NCBI RefSeq assembly: GCF_040869045.1
Contig: NC_090321.1
Coordinates: 33,539,426-33,603,425 of the forward strand
Direction: 5' to 3'
DNA length: 64,000 nucleotides
From: Eurosta solidaginis
Taxonomy: Eukaryota > Arthropoda > Insecta > Diptera > Tephritidae
The notes beneath the pieces are model-generated. The model had not been told where the DNA came from, did not search any database, and saw nothing but the letters and a program-made list of their open reading frames with translations. Shown piece after piece: positions 9,151-21,100 of the stretch (the first letter of the stretch is position 1; each line of letters opens with the position of its first letter). A program made the translations under genes and the position numbers.

Positions 9151-12100
9151 GTGAGTATTAAATTACATGACAACCTACAGTACAAGCTTTGAGTGCCTAG
9201 CATTATATTTGGGGGGTGAGTGGATAAATCGTAAACGAACAAAAAATTACATCATTTCCAGTTATTTGGAGTTTGAGCTTAAAATTGTTTCCTAGCACAT
9301 GCAGCATTTACTTTATGCATATCCTGCTTCCTTTTACGTTCCCGCTTCAATGCAATATTCGCTTGAATTTGATATTTCTTTTGAGTTCAATGCACGTCGT
9401 TTGCGGTTGCACTGACATCATAATGGAATGCAACTTCTATTGTGTATGCTAGAAATGCTCAGAATGCATCACTTCCGAGAATGAAGATAGTACATACATA
9501 CATACATACATTCAAGAGTCACTTACTTCCCCTTCTTCTAAGCACACTCGCTCATACGTGCAGTTCCGCTACTTCCGCCGACTTCTAAACACACAAGCGT
9601 CTGAGTTTTTTTTTTTGCTGGCCTTCTACAACTAACTCACATGCAGCTGTTAACTGGTGATGGCGACTTCCAGTGCCAATGCCAATGTCATCACTACGCT
9701 GCAATTCTTCATTCATTTCCTATGCTTTCTTCTTGGCATAGCATTTTTATTTAAACAGTAATTCAGCTTTGCGCTTAAGAACTCTCTCACCTACCTTTAT
9801 TATATTGTTCCAACAATTTTATGTGCTGCATACATGTATGTATATTAGGGTGGGTCGATTTGTATGGACGAATGTTAACCGATATCGCGCCGTCGATTTT
9901 TCGATAGGAGTTGGGCTCAGGAAAGAAATTTCCACTACGCATACCCAAAAAAATTATTTTGGAGCCTGCGAAATTAAATTTTTTGACTTTTTGTCGACTT
10001 TGATTTTTAAGGTTTTTTTCATGACCTACTAAAAAAATTGTCCGACCAAAAAATGTCCGCTAAAAACGTTGTCGTTTTGTTTTTTTAGCATCCAATATAT
10101 CAATATATTTTTCCAACTGTATACATACACATCTAACAAATTTGTGGTTTTTTAAAAGTAATTCATAATTAATTAAACTTATTAAACTTGATGGGCATGA
10201 ATGGATTGCTCTCAATAGTGCATCCATTTTTTTTAGAATCCACCAGTGTTGAAGCTCTGTGATTGACTTTCTATTCAGGCGCGTGAAATTAGTTGGTCTT
10301 GCTGACAGGACGAGATTAAATGGGTTGGGGTGAGTTAGAAGCCTCGTGTTGTATGATATAGCATAATTTTTGATATCTTCAGCTATTGTTGGAACCTTTA
10401 GATCCCGGTGTAGCTGGTTGTTAGTCACATATTAGGGTGCGTTTACAATCATTCTAAGGGTTTTCGATTGTAATCTTTGGAGAATTTCTATGTTTGAGTT
10501 TGCTGCAATTCCCCACAGTTATATTCCATATGTCCAAATGGGTTTTCTGATGGCTGAGTTAAGCAGGACTTTATTATCTACTGATAATTGTGAATTTCGG
10601 TTCATAAACCAATACAGATTTCTTAGTTTGATACCAAGGGCTTTTCTTTTGTTGAATATGTGGGTCCTCCAGGTTAATTTTCTGTCGAGGTGCATACCAA
10701 GGTACTTTGTTTCGTCGCTTTGTGGTATATTAATATCGTTGAGTTTAACGGGTGGGCAAGTGTTACGTCTGGTAGTAAACGTCAGCCAACGGGTAATTTT
10801 ATTTAAACTTCCATCATCAAACGTGCCTATAGTGACGCCTTCTGCAATTGGGAGGTCATACGTATAAAGTATAAAGAGTATTGGGCCCTTGCGGGACGCC
10901 TGCTAAGCGCTCATAAAGGGCAGTCTGCTCCACACCTTCTTTAACGAAGAAATAACGATCTTTTAGATATGATTGTACTTATAAATATAAAGTAGTTTAT
11001 AGGGAGGATGTATTTTACTTTATAGAGTAGTCCGTCATGCCATACGCGATCAAAAGCTTGTGAAATATCTAGAAAAGCAGCTGTGCAGTATTTTTTCTTC
11101 TCAAAAGCGTCGTATATTTGCTCGGTGAGTCTGTGGACCTGCTCAATTGTTCCGTGCACTCTTCTGAAGCCAAACTGGTAATTGGGTATGATTTTACGCT
11201 CTTCTATTATGGGCAAGAGTCTTTTAAGAAAGAGAACTTCCATGACTTTTGAGACGATAGGCTGCAGACTAATAGGTCTGTAAGATGCAACTATATCAGC
11301 TGGCTTTCCGGGTTTCAGAATCGTTTTCATCTGCGAAACTTTCCACTGTGGGGGTATGAATTGAGTTTTTAGTACTGCATTAAACAATTGTGCTAAAAAT
11401 TGTATGCCCTCGTGGGGTAAATTTTTTAGAGTAGTGCCATTGATAAGGTCGTAGCCCGAAGCTTGTTTGGCTTAAGTTTTGCAATTTTTGTTTTTGAAAA
11501 AAAAAAACTATTTTTTTACAATCAAATGAAAATTTTTTTAGTAGGTCATGAAAAAAAACTTAAAAATCAATGTCGAAAAAAAGTGAAAAAAATTAAATTT
11601 TGCAGGCTCGAAAATTATTTTTTTGGGTATGCGTAGTGGAAATTTTCTGAGCCCAAATCCTATCGAAAAATCGATGGCGCGATATCGGTTAATAAATAAA
11701 CCCAGTCTAATATACATATATATTTTTTTCTTTTTATTTCCTTTTACTTTAAGCGCATAGTAAAATTTCTTTTTTTATTGGTTCGTGTTACATATTTGAC
11801 GTAAGAATATTACATGTAAATACTTGTTGCCCACCTGTTCACTAAGTGCACTACATACACACTCTGGCGTTCGTTTTGGTTTTACTGTTTTACCACCTCA
11901 CCCACTGCCTAGCTATTGCTAATTTTATTTGTTTTACTCTAATTAGAGCTGGGAAAAATTTCGATTAGATAACGATAGTTTCGATGATGTCAAAATATAA
12001 ACACTATCGATAACTTTTTTCTTCTTTAATCTATCGCTCGAAAATCGCCCGATCTATTATTATTTACTAGGTTGGCTAAGTCTAAGCTTGGAGGTATAAC

Positions 12101-15100
12101 AGTACCAGAAAAATACAACACAAAATATCAGGAATTATACTAATGTCTAGGCATTCAAGAGGATTCTAGGATGCACGTGAAGCCTATCGCCCAACCTCTC
12201 TCATTGGGTTTTTGCGGCAATTGTCAAGCCCATACTTTACTATGCGGTCGTAGTTTGGTGGACAGCCACACAAAAACGTACGTTTACTAAACACTAAGTA
12301 TGCCGATTATACATGATGAGCATAACGGGAGCTCTGAAAACTACCCCGACAGAAGGAATAAATAAATAAATGCAAGGCCCGTTAACGTCCGAAGAGATTT
12401 TAGGCCGAGCTACTCTTCCAATTTACGTCGTGCTCCTTTTAATTTTTCGGCGGTGTGACGTTACCACCACACCACGGCGGCCGCCGTACCCTGACAAAAT
12501 AGCCCCATTAAATATACGGCGACTACATGGTATCGTACCTGAACTTCGAAAGAGCTCTTGGGGCCACAATAAAGCCGGAGGGTTTTCACAAACGTGTGGA
12601 AATGGCAAAACATTCTTGATACGTGTATACCGGTGGTTCCAAATTTACGGAAGAGGTCGGGTCTGCTGTTTACTGTGTCGATCCACAAATAAGTAGATCT
12701 TACAGACTGCAGTATCGTTCAGGCGGAAATCGTAGCCGCGAAGAAAACAGCAGAAATTCTGGAGGACGCACACTTAAGCTGCTTTCGTATATATTGATAG
12801 TCAGGCGGCGAACGTGGCAATTATTTCACACAGCACTTTATCAAGAAGTTTCCTGGATTTTACAGAAGCATTGGAGAGACTTCGCTCTAGCTGGGCCATA
12901 CAACTATGTATACTGAGTTCCCGGTCATGAAGGGATAGAAGGTAACGAAAAGGCCGATGAGTTTGCAAAGCACTCGATAAATCGACGATAAACTTTCTAA
13001 TCCGATTGGGAGAAATCAAAAGTGTACAGGAGTTGATCCATCAAACAGGAAAGGCGTGAACGAAAGCGCGCGGTTGCGAAATTTCTTAGATCATCTATCC
13101 TACGACGTTAGACTTACAAAGCTGATCATATCTCAGGAGTCAAGAAGCATTAATATTCGCTTAATATCGGCTATACTATTCGTCTAAGATTACTTTAAAA
13201 ATCTTTTATATAAAAGTGCGCGAGGTCCTGAAACCATTTTGTCTATTTTTCAAAAGAACTGTTCACCGTTATTACGAGTGCCCAATTTTCTCGCTACATT
13301 TATGGCTTCCTAAACGTAGAAGGTGTGACACCATTTTCAATTTTTTTTTTCAATATTCCTATAACTATTCAAAAAGTAACTTTGTAAATTCACAAACTGA
13401 AATATTTATAGGTTATGGATATGGCGAAAAACCGAAAACCTATGGCTATGGTATGGTTATGGTCATAGATGAATGGTTTTGCGCCTCTTTGTTTGGGAGG
13501 AATGCAATTTTTTTATAACATTTGCCAATGATGCCACTCCAAACTAAAATGAATAGATCTGAATATGGGGATTTTTGACATATGTACATTTCGGCGATTT
13601 TATAGTTTCAATCATTTAATATGATGATCGTCGAAAAATATTCATTTCTTTAAACTTATCATATATATTATTTCTAATTGCTGTTTTTATGTACGGATCC
13701 CTTTTTCGCTCTTATTTGGAATCCAAATCTATAAATAAAGTGTTGGTTGTAAAGATGGAGATTCGGGCTATTAGCGAGCTTTGGGAAATATTGATCGTAG
13801 TGATTTTGTTTAGCTATATTTTATTAAAATAATTTGTTAAAAATAAACGATTGTGAGCACACAAAGAAATCTATTTGTACTATGGCACTATTGTGAATAT
13901 TTGCGCTACATTACAGTTGCTATTATGCGCTAGATGGCAGCGCAAGCCGTAAGTTTTAATTGATTGGCGGTAGTTGCTATTATACGCTAGATGGCAGCGC
14001 AAGCTGTAAGTTAATAGAACAAGTGATTTCTGTTGATATTTCATAAGAGACTTTTATATTGGTTGCGCAAGATGCGCACGGGTCGTGCTCGTTTTACAAT
14101 AATACGACTAATTAGTGTTAAATATAAACAAATCAAAGTGAAATTTACATTTTACTTAAATTAGTTAGTCAAATATTGTAAAGCATTTAACTCACATTGA
14201 AAACCAAATCTTCTTTTGAAATTTGAGTAAATCGGACCTACGATATTATAGTTAACACCATGTAGTCGATAGGGCTTATCTTACATGTCTGACGTTCCAG
14301 GTTCTGTGATGAAAATCGACTGGTTGCATTAGGACTTCATATTTACAAAACCTGTTTTTAGTGATAACTTTTGAATGGGAAATAATATTTACCCTCCAAC
14401 TAAATATATATACACTAAAACAAGTATTTTTATCTTTTTTCACATTATTTTTGAACGCATTTCTACAGTTGTAGGTCAAACTAAAGTTTACCGAAATTTT
14501 TGGCCCGTTTTTCGTTTTAGCTGGTACTTTTTTTGTTCTGGCACCCGCTTCACAAATTTAAGATAAATCCCTCGTGAGAGCGTAAACAAGTATCAAGTCC
14601 TGTTTGGTTATGGTGTTGTTGTTGTTGTAGCAGTGCTTCGCCCCACCTAACAGCCGCGACCGATCACAAATTGTCATCAATATCCTCTAACGGGAGTCCA
14701 AGGAAACTTGCTGTTTCAACAGGGGTGAACCATAAGGAAAGGGGTGTTAGAGGCGTTGGTTCCACATTACAATTAAAGAGATGGTTGGTGTCATGTGGGG
14801 ACACATTGCAAGCGGGGCATACATTTTGTATGTCGGGGTTGATTCTGGATAGGTAAGAGTTTAACCTGTTACAGTATCCAGAACGAAGTTGACACGCGTT
14901 TCCCTGGGGAGTATGCGTTCCTCTTCCGCGAGTTTTGGATACTTTTCTTTGAGTACTGGATTCACCGGGCAATTCCCGGCATAAAGGTCCGACGCCTGTT
15001 TGTGGAGTTCACCAAGGACCTGCTTGTGTTTTTTCGCTTCATACGGCTGGGTTCTCAGGTGCCGTATTTCCTCAAAGTGCTTACGGAGATGACTCCTTAA

Positions 15101-18100
15101 GCCCCTAGGCGGTGCTGGTTCATCAATCAGATGTCTGTTGGGATGCTCAGGTTTCTGGGTATTCAACAGGAACTGTTTGGTCAGCATCTCATTTCTCTCC
15201 CTGATGGGGAGTATTCTCGCCTCATTATGCAGATGGTGTTCTGGGGACATAAGAAGACAGCCCGTGGCAATTCTGAGAGCAGTATTTTGGCAGGCCTGTA
15301 GCTTCTTCCAGCGGGTAATTTTTAGGCTTGGCGACCATATGGGTGACGCGTAGCACGTGCTACGCGTTTGGTTATGGTGTGGTACCATTGACAAATTACA
15401 TTTATTTCTATAAGGTGGGCTGTATCAGCTATTTTTTATGGATTTGACATGTTTGCCGGGGCCTTAAAAGAGGACATGGTCCTTAACTTATTTCGTTAAT
15501 TTTTCTTAGGCACACTTACGAATGCCTATGTGGAAAATTCGATTTTCGAATTTTGTGGTAAAAATTTTTTTAATTCGATAGCACTGTCTTCAGTATCAAC
15601 AATTTTATTTCCTTTATATTAGGACAGTTGAGTGTTTGTCCGCATACAAATCTTTCAATCGATTTTTAAGTAACTTCTCTTTGAGCTACAAACGTGAAAC
15701 TTTACGTATAGGTTAGAACACCGTGACAATGCAACAAAAGAGAAAGAATCCGTTAGGTGGCGCACGGATCGCAATAATTAGATAAGAAATTGAAAATTTT
15801 CAAACCAGCTTTTAAGTAACTTCTCGATGAGCTAGAGACTTGAAATTTCAAACTTAATTCAGAGGTCGATGACAGCCGATGACACGATACAAAAGGATTC
15901 GCTAGGGGGCGCACGGGATAAGATATTTAGAAAAATCGTACGAAAGGAAGGAATTTTGGGATTGATTTTTATGTAAGTTGTCATTGAGTTACAACTGTAA
16001 AACTTCACAGATAGGATAAGACGCCGAGAAAATGTAAGAAAAGGAGAAAAAATTACGTTAGATGGCGCACGCATCGAAATATTTAGATAAGAATTTGGTG
16101 TTTTGAGATCGATTTTAAAGTAACTTCTCATTGAGCTACAGACATTAATCTTCAGACAGGTTAAGACACCGTGACAAAGGAACAAAAGGAGAAAAAATTC
16201 CGTTAGGTGGCGCACGGAACGAAACAATTAGATAATAATTTGGAAATTTGAAACCGGGTGTTAAGTAACTTCTCGATGAGCTAGAGACTTGAAATTGCAA
16301 ACTTAGTTCAGAGGTCGATGACAGCCGATGACACGATACAAAATTCGCTGGGGGCGCACGGATTGCGATATTTAGAAAAATCAAACAACGGAGGGAATTT
16401 TGGATTGATTTTTATGTAAGTTGTCATTGAGCTACAGCTGTAAAACTTCACAGATAGGATAAGACGCCGAGAAAATTTAAGAAAAGGAGAAAAATTCCGT
16501 TAGATGGTGCACGGATCGAAATATTTAGATAAGAATTTGGTGTTTTGAGATCGATTTTAAAGTAACTTCTCTGAGCTACAAACATGAATCATCAGAGACA
16601 GGTTAAGACACCGTGACAAAGGAACAAAAGGAGAAAAAATTCCGTTAGGTGGTGCACGGAACGAAACAATTAGATAATAATTTGGAAATTTGAAACCGGG
16701 TGTTAAGTAACTTCTCGATGAGCTAACTTGAAATTGCAAACTTAATTCAGAGGTCGATGACAGATACAAAAAAATTCGCTAGGGGCGCACGGGCTGCGAT
16801 ATTTAGAAAAATCAAACGGAACGGAGGCAATTTTGGGATTGATTTTTTATTAAGTTCTCATTGAGCTACAAGCGTAAAACTTAACAGATAGGTTAAGACA
16901 CGAGAAAATGTAAGAAAAGGAGAAAATAAAAATAAAATAAAAAAATTGTAAGCACTTCCTTTATATAAATGGACAAAAATCAGCGAAAAATTTCTCCTTA
17001 TATAAAGACATATTCTTGCTTAACTTTGATTTTTAAATTCTGACATAGAAATTGCAAAAATATTTATGAGAAGTAAAAATATAAAGGTGGAGCGTAATTG
17101 ATTGACTAATAATATCTCCTTTCCTACCAACTTTCCAATACAAGTAATGTGTGCTCCACCTTTTATTTTTACTTCTCATAAATATTTTTGCAATTTCAAA
17201 ATTTAAAAATCAAAGTTTAGCAAGAATATGTCTTTATATAAGGAGACATTTATCGCTGATTTTTGTCCATTTATATAAAGGAAGTGCTTCAAATTTTTTT
17301 ATTTAATTTTTTTCCGCAATGTCGAAAACTATCGATTGAGCGCATATCGACAGTTTTCCAGCTCTAACTCTAACCGCAGTTTACTTCTGCAGTGGCATTC
17401 TTTTTTACTGCATTGACTTATTTGTTTTATTTTCCTTGCTTTTTTCTTTTATAGTATACCGGCTGCGTAGAGGTAAAAACTTCAATGAAATTGCTGAACT
17501 TTGAAACTAGGACCAAAGTTGCCCGGTGAGTACTCTTTTTGGTTTGTTTGTGAATGCTTCGTAGAAATGTATATACTCTGAGCTGTGGTTCGCGCGCAGC
17601 CATACAAATTTTGCGGCGGTTAAAGGTTTGCATATTTGTTTTGTGGGACGGTCGCACTAAGCATACAAATCTTAAGTGGGTGTGGGATTGGGGGAGCATG
17701 GTTTCTTATTTTACGCTTTCTGCATAAGCCGTAAACTATAAGATCAGAGGTTTGTAGGGGATATGAATCTGAATATCGATTGCAAATAAGGATTTGATTT
17801 CAAAGGAATGATGACTTAGAAAAACGAAAAATAATAAGCTTATCTCTATGTTGCTCACTTTCCTTGCTACAATTTTAGTGCAGTTTCAGAGAAAATTTCC
17901 TGACTTTATGTTTGGTTCCAGCGCTACAAACAAAAAGAAAAGTTGAGTGATAGAATTCTCCTCGCACAAAATTAATACGTACTGTACCGTCCAAGTCTAG
18001 TATTATACCCGTCCTTTAAAATTTGTCTCCCCGAGGTAGGATACATATACCGGCTTTCGAGGGCACGTACCGAAGAAGATGAAGGTCAATTATATAGCAA

Positions 18101-21100
18101 CTGGATTGCTCTTTGTCTTCTGGAGTTCGATATATATTCGACGAATAACGCCAAGCAATGAGCCAACAGACAGCTGCGTAAATGGAAAACTATAGATACA
18201 GCGCTTACCGTCGTGCTAGCGGAAGTTATGGAAACCATCAAAAAGGTCGAATCCTTCAAACCATCAAAATAAACCTATCTAGCCGAGGTTCCGATTCTTT
18301 CCCGCGGTAGGCATGTCTGTAGTCACAGACTAAAATCCACACACCTAGAACAGGTGCACTCGAGAGCTTCGTAAAACTATTCAGCGTTCAGCGACAGATA
18401 TTCTGCAAAGAAACCAGTCAACCAGTTTCAGCTCGTGCTTCAAGCAGTAAGCATTTCGTGCGTGAATTCTGTGCTCAAACATTCTCTATGTAAACACATA
18501 CTAAGACAAAAAAAGTATCGTTTGCATTAGAAGCTCTGCTGGCGTTGTGCTCCACTAACCTAGAAGTTTCGACGTGGTCATACCAAATCGCCCCGACATG
18601 GTTGGGTTAATACCTTAAAGGTGTTAATTTCCTGAATGGTCCAAAACCATTTACTCTTCACATTTCCAAAATATGAACACAGACAAGAGTGGGTGAACCC
18701 TACTGAACGCTGGGAAACTAGCTAGCAAGCCGATATGCAATAAACATCCTCTTAATCTAAGCCGCCTGTCAAACAGATAAGATCGCAACTCCACGAACAA
18801 AACGGCGAGATCTGGAAACACAAAAACAGCTGTTTGATCGGGCGATATATCAGCAGGCTGTCAGTGGCATCGGCAGGGAGTCGGTCATCTCTTTCATCAA
18901 CTCCCGAAGAGATGAATGATGTAATTGAAGCTCACTCACCATCTATCATATATAAAGGATGGTCGCGTTACTCTGGCACAACTTCGATCTATGTCCTGTA
19001 TGAGAGTTCAACCTTCAACATACATACTGAATCCTGAAATACCCGTTCAGATGCATCTGAAGTATCCCGCACAATGTGAAACATCTCTCTAGGTGTTCTA
19101 TGAAACCAACTTTTCTTGCTTCGATGTGACTGAGATCCGTACGAATTGAAACGCCAGGCTTCCTAGGACTGCCAATAATTGATCTCGCTGACAATTGGAA
19201 CTATAAAAAAGTATTCCTGCTGTTGAATGGCATCCCCTTTATTTCAGTGTGCTGCACCAATTAGCGAATCTTCTGTTAGTGTGACAGCAAAGCTGAAAGC
19301 TTCTGATAGTGACAAACCTCCTTTGATCACCGATAACTCTTACTAATTAAACACCACAGGCTGGAGTTAAGCGCTAAAGGCCATCTCTATACATGGTACT
19401 TATGATTGGAAGTTATTAGTCAATTCAGGAAGACGGGCGAGAGCTTAACTTGTTGTGGAGCCGGCCTGATTTCTTCTTGCTCATATGGCTCCACTTTAGT
19501 CCCTTCTTAAACTGATAAAGCAACCACACCGTGCAGACAATTTAGGGTGCCATACTGCCTCTGCCTCGAACTCTGAAGATCTAGAGGATATGGATCGCGT
19601 TTAGTGCATCAATTTGATACGAATTCAGTCGTCCACTTACCCCTCGCCTTAGGTACAACCATCATCGCCTTCCCGGTCCTTGGACATCCCATCCCGGAGT
19701 CTAGCCACCACCGCCGTCATAGCTCTTTGGTGAGAGCCAGCGTCATTTAATACTCTCTCTTCGGGCGTGATCATCACTACCTCCGTTATCACCCCTTGGC
19801 GAGGGCCACCGTCATTTAATACTCTCTCTTCGGGCGTGATCATCACTACCGCCGCTATCACCCCTTGGTGAGAGCCACCGTCATTCACCGCCGTCATCGC
19901 CATCTGTTAAGAGCCACCGTTAGCTAGTACTCTATATCTCTCTGCGGGGAACCGCCGTCCTTGGATCGTAATATTCTCAGTGGGACCTGGGGAGTGGGAC
20001 CTCCACCCGACTCTGGATTGACTGGGCTTACCTCAGCCTTTGACCAAACCCACCTCTTGAATTGCTTGTTCAAAGCTGGCTGAGCGTCAGATATGTATAT
20101 AGAAAAATTAATGGTCCTTGTCATGAGGCGATAATTCCTGGAATCATGGCTTCATACGTCCTGCAGTTATGACTTACACTTAATTCAAATGGGCCGTTTT
20201 GTGAAAGGATCGCGTGTTTGTGGAGCTTAGACCTCTAGGAAATTCAGTTTTGAATATTTTTCCACAAATTGATGTGGAACAATCCTATAACGAAGGCTCT
20301 CCTTTTTGGGTACTTAAACATTTGTGGATCTTCAAAGAACAAGAGAAGGTGTTTCTGTTGTCTCATCAGAATATTATTTTCATATTTGATCTATTCAAAA
20401 TATAACACAAAACAAAAATATTTCAGCGAATGCATAAATCGCGTCTGCGAAGCAGCTGGTCTCAAATCAGCTGGAAAACGTCGCTTGGACAAGAAAATCC
20501 TACACTACATATCGGATCGTCCGCACATGCAGAATGCAGGCACAAATGTCATCATTAATGTATCGAGTAGGGCGCTAGATTTAGTGAATGCGGAGACTGG
20601 CCAACGTATAGCGAGTCATAATATGCCACATATATCATTTGCATCTGGCGGTGATTCGGTGAGTTTCAGACGCCATTTATACATTAAATTCTTATTCATC
20701 AAAGTCATGACTTTCTTTCCTCTTCACAGGACACTTTAGATTTTTTGGCGTACATTGCCAAGAATGACGACGAGTGGCGCGCCTGTTACGTGCTTGAGTG
20801 CATTGGCGGACAGAGTGAAGACTTAATATTGACAATCGGCAAAGCGTTTATGTTGCGTTTTAATGCCATCAAACATTTTAAGTAAGTAGAAAAATCTGTG
20901 TTTTAATGTCTGAAGAAGTTTTTAAAGGAATATGAAAAGTGCATGCATCCAATTCAAAAGTCACTTAAGAATCGAGACGAGAAAATGTAAAATTCGACCG
21001 ACCAACTCAGTGGTATTGGAATTGCCTCAAATTGTTTAACCCTTTTAAGATGTTATAGCCATTCATTTTTCAATTATTAACAAGGCGTGTTGGATGTGTT

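Larger units (their letters stand above)
11942..17366. mobile_element. 5.4-kb TIR element spanning much of Shc intron 1
   Basis: The left end is TTAGAGCTGGGAAAA and the right end is TTTTCCAGCTCTAA. Diverged inverted repeats extend about 45 bp with shared 'tcgat..' and 'cgatagttt' blocks. CTCTAA flanks both ends. The interior contains LINE, SINE, satellite and hairpin units, so it has grown by nested insertion. I see no transposase. The pairing of the two ends is an inference from matching TIR and flank. Confidence 0.5.

Noticed and set aside
9345..9470. Extra Shc coding exon in intron 1
   Set aside because: No open frame with splice sites; exon 1 already joins exon 2 in phase across the conserved PTB motif.
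10490..10867. 125-aa plus-strand ORF
   Set aside because: Antisense shadow of the Jockey-like LINE on the minus strand.
13400..13480. 'GYGYGEKPKTYGYG' cuticle-like peptide
   Set aside because: A short local repeat in an intron with no signal peptide or continuation.
15859..16769. Repeated minus-strand ORFs (FRAPPNGIFSPF...)
   Set aside because: Products of the satellite monomers, not a protein family I recognise.
15640..16925. CRISPR-like array
   Set aside because: Contiguous diverged satellite monomers without unique spacers; eukaryotic context.
19649..19903. 84-aa repetitive minus-strand ORF
   Set aside because: The 69-bp minisatellite period is a multiple of three, which keeps the frame open by chance.
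20269..20739. 156-aa plus-strand ORF
   Set aside because: It reads through intron 2, Shc exon 3 and intron 3. Only the 20427-20658 part is coding, with conserved splice sites on both sides.
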